NCBI GenBank assembly: GCA_026225155.1
Contig: JAMFSG010000257.1
Location: forward strand, 1 to 6,016
From: Verrucomicrobiota bacterium
GTDB taxonomy: Bacteria > Verrucomicrobiota > Verrucomicrobiia > Limisphaerales > UBA11358
Length of the DNA stretch: 6,016 nucleotides
Reading direction: 5' to 3'
This document shows, in pieces, positions 1-5,748 of the stretch (its first letter is position 1; each line of letters opens with the position of its first letter). The translations under genes were made by a program, and so were the position numbers. The notes under the pieces were generated by a model. It saw nothing but the letters and a program-made list of their open reading frames with translations. It was not told the origin of the DNA and made no database searches.

Positions 1-37
1 ACAACAAAAACCCCCCAATAAAAAAAACTGTTATGGG

Positions 38-133
38 GTGGACTGTTTGGTGGGGCTAGCGTCGGCCCTACCCGTTTGTTGGGGCGCGTTCCGCCGCGCG
101 CGCCCGCCCGCCCCACCAAGCTTTACCAAATTA
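38..133 (+). repeat. Dispersed palindromic repeat element, copy 1
   Basis: This non-coding GC-rich element lies upstream of the alcohol dehydrogenase gene. A perfect 10-base inverted repeat, TTGGTGGGGC at 47-56 and GCCCCACCAA at 110-119, encloses an inner hairpin (GGGCGCG at 82-88 with CGCGCCC at 99-105). A near-direct copy of the left arm occurs at 76-85. The tail at 110-133 matches 22 of 24 positions of the reverse complement of 2800-2823, and the left end (38-56) resembles the minus-strand reading of 2878-2896. It is therefore a second member of the family seen at 2794-2896, in opposite orientation. The boundaries are approximate. No transposase is present in the window, so a REP- or MITE-like nature is inference. 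Confidence 0.7.
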
Positions 134-194
134 GGGGACTACCTTTATTTTCACCAACTTGCAAAAACCGGCGGCTATGTTACTTGTTCAATCT

Positions 195-1241
195 ATGTCA
201 AACGCCAAAGCTTATTCCGCCTCGTCCGCCACTTCACCGCTTGCACCGTTTTCCATCCAGCGCCGCGATCCCACACCACATGACGTGCAGATTCAAATCC
301 TTTTCTGCGGCGTCTGCCACTCGGATTTGCACACGGCCCGCAATGAATGGCACAATTCGGTTCATCCGGTTGTGCCCGGCCATGAAATCATCGGTCGCGT
401 GACGAGCGTCGGCGCGCACGTCAAAAAATTCAAAGTCGGCGACACGGTTGGCGTCGGCTGCATGGTGGATTCCTGTCGCACATGCACCAACTGCAAAGAT
501 GGTTTCGAGCAGTTCTGCGAAAAGGGCGCGATCTTCACCTACAACTCACCGGACAAACATCTCGGCGGCATGACCTTTGGCGGCTACTCCGAAAGCGTGG
601 TCGTGGATGAAGCATTCGTGTTGAGCATTCCAAAAAATTTGGATCTGGCGGCCACCGCGCCCCTGCTCTGCGCGGGCATCACGACCTACTCGCCCTTGCG
701 CCATCACAAAGTCGGCAAAGGGCAAAAAGTCGGCATCGTCGGACTCGGCGGGCTTGGCCACATGGGCGTGAAACTGGCGAATGCGTTTGGCGCGCATGTC
801 GTCGTCTTCACGACTTCAGCGAATAAAACGCAGGACGCGATTCGCCTCGGCGCGCATGAAGTGGTCAATTCCAAGAATGCCGACGAGATGGCGAAGCACG
901 CGGGCAGTTTTCATTTCATCCTCGACACGGTCGCCGCGAAACACGACATCAACGCGTATCTGCAATTGCTGAAACGCGACGGCACGCTCACGCAAGTCGG
1001 CGTTCCGGCGGAACCGCTGGACGTTCAGGTTTTTAATCTCATTATCAACCGTCGCAGCTTCACCGGTTCGCTCATTGGTGGCATTGCCGAGACGCAGGAG
1101 ATGCTGGATTTTTGCGGCAAGCATAACATCGTTTCCGACATCGAAATCATTCCCATCCAAAAAATCAACGAAGCCTACGAACGCCTCATCAAAAGCGACG
1201 TGAAATATCGCTTCGTGATTGATATGGCGTCACTGAAATAA
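195..1241 (+). CDS. yahK: Zinc-dependent NAD(P)-dependent alcohol/aldehyde oxidoreductase, YahK-like (cinnamyl alcohol dehydrogenase family)
   Basis: This is a cytosolic medium-chain dehydrogenase/reductase that interconverts aldehydes and primary alcohols. From the start at 195 it has 348 residues, close to E. coli YahK (349), and it resembles YahK along its whole length. Visible motifs are GVCHSDLH with catalytic-zinc Cys41, GHE with His63/Glu64, the third catalytic-zinc ligand Cys159 in LLCAGIT, structural-zinc cysteines 94, 97, 100 and 108, and the Rossmann loop GLGGLGHMG at 183-191. The TTS plus Lys stretch after the second Rossmann strand (206-211) resembles NADPH-preferring relatives, so NADP preference is inferred. 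In-frame starts at 159 (TTG) and 177 (ATG) would add residues absent from the family, so 195 is preferred. No Shine-Dalgarno sequence is visible. The physiological substrate cannot be read from the sequence; detoxification of aldehydes is typical of the family. Confidence 0.95.
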   Translation: MSNAKAYSASSATSPLAPFSIQRRDPTPHDVQIQILFCGVCHSDLHTARNEWHNSVHPVVPGHEIIGRVTSVGAHVKKFKVGDTVGVGCMVDSCRTCTNCKDGFEQFCEKGAIFTYNSPDKHLGGMTFGGYSESVVVDEAFVLSIPKNLDLAATAPLLCAGITTYSPLRHHKVGKGQKVGIVGLGGLGHMGVKLANAFGAHVVVFTTSANKTQDAIRLGAHEVVNSKNADEMAKHAGSFHFILDTVAAKHDINAYLQLLKRDGTLTQVGVPAEPLDVQVFNLIINRRSFTGSLIGGIAETQEMLDFCGKHNIVSDIEIIPIQKINEAYERLIKSDVKYRFVIDMASLK

Positions 1242-1260
1242 TCGCCCGAACAAATTCCCG

Positions 1261-2778
1261 ATGAGCCGCCGATTGACTTGGATTTTTTCCGCGCTGCTCG
1301 CGCTGGGATTTTTCACGGCCTCGGTTTTTGCGAACGACGAAATTCCATTGGTGAAACGTCAGTGGTTTGAAGCGCGCTCGGCGCATTTCAACATTTACAG
1401 TTGCGGCGACGCGGCGCGCGTTTTCAAAGTCGCTGGCAAACTGGAACAATTCTGCGGAACCTATTCATTGCTTGCGGGCGCGCAGGCTTTGGCGTCGCCG
1501 CCGATCGCCGTTGTCGTTTTTCCCGACTACGATTCAATGAAGCCGTTCCTGCCGCTTTACCAAGGCCAGCCGGAAAATCTCGCGGGATTTTTTGTGCACG
1601 GCGACGACGAAAATCTTATCGTGCTTTCGCTGCCGCCCGCCGGCACGGAAACGATGGACATGTCCGTCGTCTTCCACGAATACACGCATTTGCTTTTGCG
1701 ACGCAACGACCGCATCTGGCCGCTTTGGCTCAAAGAAGGCATGGCGGAAATTTATTCCACGTTCGCGACGGATGGTTATACCGCGCTCATCGCGCAGCCA
1801 ATCCGCCATCATCTGCAATTGCTCGCGCACGAACCGATGTTGCCGCTGGCGGAACTTTTTTCCGTCACGCACGATTCGCCGCAATACAATGAACAATCGC
1901 GCCAGGGAATTTTCTACGCGGAATCGTGGCTGCTCACGCACCTGCTGTTCGCTGGTGACAGCCAGATTCTCCGCGCGCGCTTCGCCAATTTCACGCCGCT
2001 GCTGCGCGCCGGACAAACGCCAGAACAAGCGTTCACCAACGCGCTCGGCTTGAGCCTGCCGCAAATGGACGCGCAGTTGCAGCGTTATTTGAAAGGCGGA
2101 CAATTCACACCACTCCAATTGAATTTGCCAAATTCTGTTTTTCAACCGAGCAACTTGACAACGCGTTGGTTGACACCAGTGGAAAATTATTTCCGGCTCG
2201 GCGATGAATTGATGCGCATCAATCGTCCTGATGAGGCGGAAAAATATTTCACTGATGCGCAAAAGCTCGCGCCCGCCAGTCCGCTGCCCTACGAAGGACT
2301 CGGCCTGCTCGCGATCCAGCGCAATCAAGCTGATGATGCGTTGCGTGAATTTCAAGAATCGCTCCAGCACGGTTCGGGCAGTTTTTTGACGCATTATTAT
2401 TATGCGTTGAAAAAATTCCGGCTCGCCGAAGCTGCCGTCGAACGGCAAGAAACGGTGTCGCTAGATGCGTCCAAAGAAATTCACGACGAACTTTTGAAGT
2501 CCATCGTGTTGATGCCAAATTTTGGCGCGGCGCACGAACTGTTCGGCATCGTCGAAATGACCACGGATACGGATCATCAATTCGCGGAACAGCATTTGCA
2601 AATCGCGGTGCAGTTGGAACCGGAAAATCCGTATTTCCAGCTCGCGCTGGCGGAGGCGCAATTTTCTAACAAGGAACCGGATGCCGCGCGCAAAACTTTG
2701 TCCGCGCTGCTGTTGCCGACCGTCGAAGCTAAATTGCGCGAGCAAGCGCAGGAGTTGATGCAGAAAATCGGCGGCTGA
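1261..2778 (+). CDS. Secreted peptidase-MA-like (HExxH) protein with C-terminal TPR repeats
   Basis: This 505-residue protein begins with a signal peptide: Arg3/Arg4, a hydrophobic core at about 7-22, and a likely cleavage after SVFA at residue 24. It is therefore exported, probably to the periplasm. The N-terminal half resembles gluzincin metallopeptidases of the peptidase MA group. HEYTH (139-143) supplies two zinc-binding histidines and the catalytic Glu140, and WLKEGMAE (156-163) supplies the probable third ligand Glu159. All expected zinc-site residues are present, so activity is plausible but unproven. The C-terminal half (about 306-372 and 420-490) is helical, with tetratricopeptide-like repeats such as DEAEKYFTDAQKLAP and DDALREFQESL, suggesting protein-protein contacts. 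The gene starts 19 bases after the dehydrogenase stop, so co-transcription is likely. Substrate and partner are unknown. There is no Shine-Dalgarno sequence, but the signal peptide supports this start. Confidence 0.88.
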   Translation: MSRRLTWIFSALLALGFFTASVFANDEIPLVKRQWFEARSAHFNIYSCGDAARVFKVAGKLEQFCGTYSLLAGAQALASPPIAVVVFPDYDSMKPFLPLYQGQPENLAGFFVHGDDENLIVLSLPPAGTETMDMSVVFHEYTHLLLRRNDRIWPLWLKEGMAEIYSTFATDGYTALIAQPIRHHLQLLAHEPMLPLAELFSVTHDSPQYNEQSRQGIFYAESWLLTHLLFAGDSQILRARFANFTPLLRAGQTPEQAFTNALGLSLPQMDAQLQRYLKGGQFTPLQLNLPNSVFQPSNLTTRWLTPVENYFRLGDELMRINRPDEAEKYFTDAQKLAPASPLPYEGLGLLAIQRNQADDALREFQESLQHGSGSFLTHYYYALKKFRLAEAAVERQETVSLDASKEIHDELLKSIVLMPNFGAAHELFGIVEMTTDTDHQFAEQHLQIAVQLEPENPYFQLALAEAQFSNKEPDAARKTLSALLLPTVEAKLREQAQELMQKIGG

Positions 2779-2793
2779 AATTTTGTGCGGAGG

Positions 2794-2896
2794 GTGGGTT
2801 AATTTGGTGAAACTTGGTGGGGCGAGCATCCTCGCGAGCCGAACGTCGCCAGGCCAAGCGGCTCGCGAGGACGCTCGCCCCACCAGACTGACCCAC
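2794..2896 (-). repeat. Dispersed palindromic repeat element, copy 2, with a 27-bp stem
   Basis: Most of this intergenic space is one large palindrome. The arms at 2815-2841 and 2859-2885 are 27 bases each and complementary at 26 positions (one A-C mismatch), around a 17-base loop at 2842-2858. Outside them lies a weaker inverted repeat, GTGGGTTAATTTGG at 2794-2807 against GTGGGTCAGTCTGG read from 2896 to 2883, with 11 of 14 positions matching and all differences transitions. Read on the minus strand, the element aligns with copy 1 at 38-133. There is no T-tract after the stem, so it is not a standard intrinsic terminator, but as RNA it would form a very stable hairpin between the TPR-protein gene and the oxidoreductase gene. 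It could limit read-through or protect the upstream mRNA end. Confidence 0.85.
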
Positions 2897-2951
2897 TACC
2901 TTTGCGTGCTCAATTTGTTTTTTGCCAGCGCGATGCTACCGTGTGCGCGCC

Positions 2952-4040
2952 ATGAGCAACTCAAACATTGCCGCCCATCTTTTCCAACCGCTGACCATCA
3001 AGTCCGTCACCTTGCGCAATCGCATCGGCGTTTCGCCCATGTGCGAATATTCTTCCGAAGACGGGGTCGCGACCGACTGGCATCTCGTTCATCTTGGTTC
3101 GCGCGCGGTTGGCGGCGCGGGTTTGGTCATCGCCGAAGCCACTGCCGTTTCGCCCGAAGGCCGGATCACGCCGGGCGATGCGGGAATTTGGGCGGATAAA
3201 CACATTGAGCCGATTGCGCGCATCAACCGGTTTATCAAACAACACGGAGCCGTGCCGGGAATCCAACTCGCGCATGCTGGCCGCAAAGCTTCCGCCCAAC
3301 TTCCGTGGCAAGGCGGCGCGCATTTGGCCGATGACAACGGCGGCTGGCAAACGCTCGCGCCGAGCGCCGTGGCTTTTGGCGATCCGCTCAATAAAATTCC
3401 CCGCACGTTGACGGAAACCGAGATTCTCCAGGTGCAAAATAATTTTGTCGCCGCCGCCAAACGCGCGCTGGCCACCGGCATTGAATGGCTGGAACTTCAT
3501 TTTGCGCATGGATATTTGGCGCACGAATTTCTTTCGCCCATCTCAAATCAACGCACCGATAAATACGGCGGCACTTTTGAGAATCGCATTCGTTTTGCTT
3601 TGGAAACCACACATGCCGTGCGCGCGGTCTGGCCTGATAAACTTCCATTCACCGTGCGGATTTCCGCGACGGATTGGATTGACGGTGGCTGGGATTTGAA
3701 CCAAAGCATCGAACTTGCGCGGCGGTTGAAAACGGAAGGCGTGGATTTGATTGATTGCAGCAGCGGCGGCAATGTGGCGCTCGCAAAAATTCCCGTCGGC
3801 GCCGGTTATCAAATCGAGTTCGCAGAAAAAATTCGCCGCGAAGCTGGCATTTCCACCGCCACCGTCGGCATGATCACCGAGCCAACGCACGCGGATGAAA
3901 TCATCCGCAACGGCCGCGCCGACTTGGTTTTGCTCGCGCGCGAATTTTTACGTGAACCTTATTGGCCAAGAATCGCCGCTGAAAAACTTGGCCAGAAGGA
4001 CAAGTTGCCGCCGCCAAATCAATACGCCCGCGCGTGGTGA
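2952..4040 (+). CDS. NADH:flavin oxidoreductase, old yellow enzyme family (YqjM/XenA class)
   Basis: This is an FMN-dependent TIM-barrel ene-reductase, expected in the cytosol, that uses NAD(P)H to reduce C=C bonds activated by carbonyl or nitro groups. At 362 residues from the ATG at 2952 it matches XenA (about 363) better than YqjM (about 338). Class markers are PMCEYSSEDG with redox-tuning Cys31 and Tyr33, the FMN-contact stretch QLAHAGRKA (105-113), the substrate-anchoring pair His183/His186 in ELHFAHGYL, SNQRTDKYGG (198-207), and the phosphate-binding region LLAREFLREPYW (327-338). The C-terminal YARAW contains Arg360, in the place of the arginine finger that YqjM-type enzymes insert into a neighbouring subunit. 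An upstream TTG at 2922 would add ten residues unlike the family and was rejected. No Shine-Dalgarno sequence is visible. The native substrate is unknown; quinone, enone or xenobiotic reduction is typical. Confidence 0.94.
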   Translation: MSNSNIAAHLFQPLTIKSVTLRNRIGVSPMCEYSSEDGVATDWHLVHLGSRAVGGAGLVIAEATAVSPEGRITPGDAGIWADKHIEPIARINRFIKQHGAVPGIQLAHAGRKASAQLPWQGGAHLADDNGGWQTLAPSAVAFGDPLNKIPRTLTETEILQVQNNFVAAAKRALATGIEWLELHFAHGYLAHEFLSPISNQRTDKYGGTFENRIRFALETTHAVRAVWPDKLPFTVRISATDWIDGGWDLNQSIELARRLKTEGVDLIDCSSGGNVALAKIPVGAGYQIEFAEKIRREAGISTATVGMITEPTHADEIIRNGRADLVLLAREFLREPYWPRIAAEKLGQKDKLPPPNQYARAW

Positions 4041-4045
4041 AAATT

Positions 4046-4079
4046 ATTTGGGGACGGCGACACGCCGTTTTTTCCAAAT
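4046..4079 (+). terminator. Rho-independent terminator of the flavin oxidoreductase gene
   Basis: The stem ACGGCG (4054-4059) and CGCCGT (4063-4068) closes a three-base loop and runs directly into six Ts (4068-4073). An outer pairing, ATTTGG (4046-4051) with CCAAAT (4074-4079), could extend the structure. It lies 13 bases after the oxidoreductase stop codon and is correctly oriented for the plus strand. Confidence 0.85.
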
Positions 4080-4081
4080 TC

Positions 4082-4116
4082 AAAAAATAAAAAAAACCGA
4101 ACCATTTTTGGTTCGG
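4082..4116 (-). terminator. Rho-independent terminator of infA
   Basis: CCGAACCA (4097-4104) pairs with TGGTTCGG (4109-4116) around a TTTT loop. Read on the minus strand, the hairpin is followed by a long run of Ts (complement of the A-rich tract 4082-4096). It starts 22 bases downstream of the infA stop codon, so it ends infA transcripts before they enter the convergent oxidoreductase gene. Confidence 0.88.
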
Positions 4117-4138
4117 CTTCGCAAAGCAAAATCTATTT

Positions 4139-4351
4139 TCAACCAATGCGCCAGACGATGCGCGCCTTGTTCAAATCGTAGGGCGACATTTCCATTTTCA
4201 CGCGGTCGCCGACGGTGAGCCGCACAAAACGCTTGCGCATTTTGCCGGAGATCGTCGCCAGCACCTGATGTTTGTTGTCCAGCTCGACGCGAAACATCGT
4301 TCCCGCCAAAACGGTTTGGATCCGACCTTCAACTTCAATGTGTTCTTCCAT
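4139..4351 (-). CDS. infA: Translation initiation factor IF-1
   Basis: IF-1 is a small cytosolic OB-fold (S1-type) protein that binds the ribosomal A site of the 30S subunit and helps IF-2 and IF-3 assemble the initiation complex. The product has 70 residues (E. coli 72) and shows the family hallmarks TMFRVEL (18-24), ISGKMRK (34-40), VGDRV (47-51) and PYDLNKARIV (57-66). The start at 4351 gives the usual IF-1 amino terminus, MEEHIEVEG. The reading frame stays open to an ATG at 4396, but that codon sits inside a terminator-like hairpin and would add 15 residues unlike IF-1, so it is rejected. The gene follows the RRM-protein gene on the same strand, with that hairpin between them. There is no Shine-Dalgarno sequence before the start; the leader is A/T-rich. 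Confidence 0.97.
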   Translation of the reverse strand: MEEHIEVEGRIQTVLAGTMFRVELDNKHQVLATISGKMRKRFVRLTVGDRVKMEMSPYDLNKARIVWRIG

Positions 4352-4380
4352 GAAAATTCTGGAAAATTGGAAAATAAAAC

Positions 4381-4412
4381 ACCGGGCGACGTCCATGGGA
4401 ACGTCGCCCGGT
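4381..4412 (-). terminator. Strong hairpin between the RRM gene and infA, probable terminator or attenuator
   Basis: A perfect 12-base stem, ACCGGGCGACGT (4381-4392) with ACGTCGCCCGGT (4401-4412), closes an 8-base loop. On the minus strand it begins 17 bases after the RRM-gene stop codon and is followed by GTTTTATTTTCC, a moderately T-rich tract with one A. This fits a terminator for the RRM gene. Because its downstream edge is only 29 bases from the infA start codon, incomplete termination would make it the leader structure of a read-through infA mRNA. No separate infA promoter is evident in that gap. Confidence 0.75.
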
Positions 4413-4428
4413 CAAAGTTTTTCAGCAA

Positions 4429-4788
4429 TCAATAACGGTCGCCGCCGCGGCCACCGCGATCACCACCGCCGCCGCGAAAATCACGACGCGGTCCGCGATC
4501 ACCGCCGCCGCCGCCGGGACGGTCGCCACGGGGACGTTCTTCTTTCGGACGGGCAATGTTGACGGTCAACGCGCGGCCATCAAGTTGCGCGCCGTGCAAG
4601 GCTTGGATTGCTTTCTGCGCTTCATCGGGCGTGGACATGGTGACGAAGGCAAAACCGCGGGAACGTCCGCTCAAGCGATCCATCATCAAGTTGGCTTCCG
4701 TGACCGTGCCGTGGGCGGCGAAGGCTTCCTGCAGGTCGTTTTCCGTGGTGTTGAAGGAAAGATTTCCCACAAACAATTTATTACTCAT
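4429..4788 (-). CDS. Glycine-rich RNA-binding protein, single RRM with RGG-type tail
   Basis: This 119-residue cytosolic protein consists of one RNA recognition motif (about 3-80) and a disordered Gly/Arg/Asp-rich tail (about 83-119). The RNP2 motif is LFVGNL (5-10) and RNP1 is RGFAFVTM (44-51). The aromatic RNA-stacking residues Phe6, Phe46 and Phe48 are present, so single-stranded RNA binding is expected. The tail has repeated GGGG and RGG/RGD clusters ending in DRY, like glycine-rich RNA-binding proteins of cyanobacteria and other bacteria. Some of those respond to cold; nothing in this sequence shows that here. The start at 4788 gives the family amino terminus MSNKLFVGNL. Upstream lies a 206-base non-coding region, so the gene probably has its own promoter. 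Target RNAs are unknown. Confidence 0.94.
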   Translation of the reverse strand: MSNKLFVGNLSFNTTENDLQEAFAAHGTVTEANLMMDRLSGRSRGFAFVTMSTPDEAQKAIQALHGAQLDGRALTVNIARPKEERPRGDRPGGGGGDRGPRRDFRGGGGDRGGRGGDRY

Positions 4789-4994
4789 AGACGATTTGCG
4801 ATTGCTGTTTAAGTAACCATTTCTCTGACCGTTCCCGACTGCCGGGTTTCAAATCATCACTGAACCGAGTTCACTTGAAGATTCACCATGTTCAAAAGGA
4901 CAAGTTAACTTAAAGACGGAGCCAATGTTAACCGTTGACCGCAAAACGTGCAAGCCAAATTTCCGCATTGTCAAGCCTGCGGACGCACTAAATT
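4789..4994 (-). promoter_or_regulatory. Non-coding region upstream of the RRM gene, likely promoter and 5' leader
   Basis: This is the longest gap on the minus strand and has lower GC than its surroundings. Read on the minus strand it contains TTGACA (4974-4969), a good -35 hexamer, but the hexamer 17 bases later (GCACGT) is a poor -10, so the assignment is weak. Other features are two GTTAAC hexamers (4904-4909 and 4927-4932, 23 bases start to start), a perfect TGAAC-CGA-GTTCA inverted repeat (4861-4873), a small CCCG/CGGG hairpin (4834-4846) and CCGCA/TGCGG (4963-4982). These could be operator sites or leader structure. I recognise no known riboswitch and no clear pdxJ terminator. Confidence 0.35.
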
Positions 4995-5744
4995 TCACCG
5001 GTAATCCCGCAGCAACGACAGCATTTCTTTCACGGCATTTTCCAAGCCGATGAACACCGCGCGGCTCACGAGACTGTGGCCGATGTTCAATTCCACAAGA
5101 TGTGGCACGCGGAAAAGCGTCGGCAGGTTTTCGCAATTCAATCCGTGTCCGGCGTTCACTTTCAAGCCGAGCGCGTGCGCCTGTTTGGCGGCGGCGATCA
5201 AGCGTGGCAATTCAATTTCCGCTTTCCGCTTTCCGCTTTCCGCTTTGTGAAATTCTTCCGCAAATTGTCCTGTATGCAGTTCGATAAACTGGCTGCCCGT
5301 TCGCGCGCTGGCTTCAATCTGCTTTTCGTCCGGCGCGATGAACAAACTGACTTCGATGCCCGCGTCATTCAATTTTTTGCGCGTCTCGGTCAAAGATTTT
5401 TCGGCGGCGACCACATCGAGTCCGCCTTCCGTCGTCACTTCTTGGCGGCGCTCCGGCACGATGCAGACGATGTCCGGTTTCAGTTTCAGCGCGATCTCGA
5501 TGATCTCCGGCGCGTTCGCCATTTCCAGATTCAAACGCGTCTTGACGACTTCGCGCAACGCCCAGACGTCGCGGTCCAAGATGTGCCGGCGGTCTTCGCG
5601 CAAATGCGCCGTGATGCCGTGCGCACCCGCCGCTTCGCAAATTTTTGCGGCCTCGACCGGCGACGGTTCGCCAAATCCACGATTGCGATAACGCGCCTCG
5701 CGCAACGTCGCAACGTGGTCAATATTGACACCTAGTTTGAGCAT
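4995..5744 (-). CDS. pdxJ: Pyridoxine 5'-phosphate synthase
   Basis: PdxJ is a cytosolic TIM-barrel enzyme that condenses 3-amino-2-oxopropyl phosphate (1-amino-acetone 3-phosphate) with 1-deoxyxylulose 5-phosphate, the ring-forming step of the DXP-dependent vitamin B6 pathway. The product is 249 residues. Family motifs in order are LGVNIDHVATLR (4-15, with Asn7 and His10), ITAHLREDRRHI (44-55, with His47, Arg49 and His54), LNLEMA (71-76, Glu74), IELHTG (154-159, Glu155), NAGHGLN (197-203, His200) and NIGHSLVSRAV (220-230, His223). All expected catalytic residues are present. Between HTGQFA and the helix at about 180, the loop is longer than usual and is encoded by a tandem heptamer repeat (residues 167-176, KAESGKRKAE). 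The start is 4 bases after the upstream stop codon, so translational coupling is likely. Confidence 0.97.
   Translation of the reverse strand: MLKLGVNIDHVATLREARYRNRGFGEPSPVEAAKICEAAGAHGITAHLREDRRHILDRDVWALREVVKTRLNLEMANAPEIIEIALKLKPDIVCIVPERRQEVTTEGGLDVVAAEKSLTETRKKLNDAGIEVSLFIAPDEKQIEASARTGSQFIELHTGQFAEEFHKAESGKRKAEIELPRLIAAAKQAHALGLKVNAGHGLNCENLPTLFRVPHLVELNIGHSLVSRAVFIGLENAVKEMLSLLRDYR
5216..5246. repeat. Tandem heptamer repeat (TTTCCGC)4 plus TTT, inside pdxJ
   Basis: Four perfect consecutive copies of TTTCCGC (5216-5243) are followed by a further TTT. On the coding strand the unit reads GCGGAAA. Because seven is not a multiple of three, the translated peptide cycles through three frames and repeats every seven residues (KAESGKR, then KAE). 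It lies in a region where PdxJ proteins naturally vary. Gain or loss of one unit would shift the frame and remove the last conserved motifs, including His200 and His223. Confidence 0.9.
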
Positions 5745-5748
5745 GGAA

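Noticed and set aside
38..402. Short plus-strand open frames across the repeat at 38-133 and the start of the dehydrogenase.
   Set aside because: They run through palindromic non-coding sequence or out of frame through the dehydrogenase and encode nothing recognisable.
1534..2448. A long open frame (304 codons) antisense to the TPR-protein gene.
   Set aside because: It is rich in Arg, Gln and Phe without recognisable motifs and lies wholly opposite a gene with a signal peptide, zinc motif and TPRs. GC-biased codon positions explain the open antisense frame.
2794..2896. The large palindrome as an intrinsic terminator of the TPR-protein gene.
   Set aside because: No T-tract follows the stem on either strand, and a related copy lies at 38-133, so a dispersed repeat explains it better. 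An effect on read-through remains possible.
4352..4396. Upstream in-frame ATG at 4396 as the infA start.
   Set aside because: It lies within the strong hairpin at 4381-4412, adds 15 residues unlike any IF-1, and the 4351 start gives the normal family length.
4440..4520. Repetitive CCACCGC/CCGCCG sequence that looks like a microsatellite.
   Set aside because: It is the complement of the codons for the Gly/Arg-rich tail of the RRM protein, and the irregular units are explained by the protein sequence.
5076..5735. A 219-codon plus-strand frame opposite pdxJ.
   Set aside because: It is antisense to a gene with every PdxJ motif in place; its Phe/Arg-rich composition is typical of a shadow frame.
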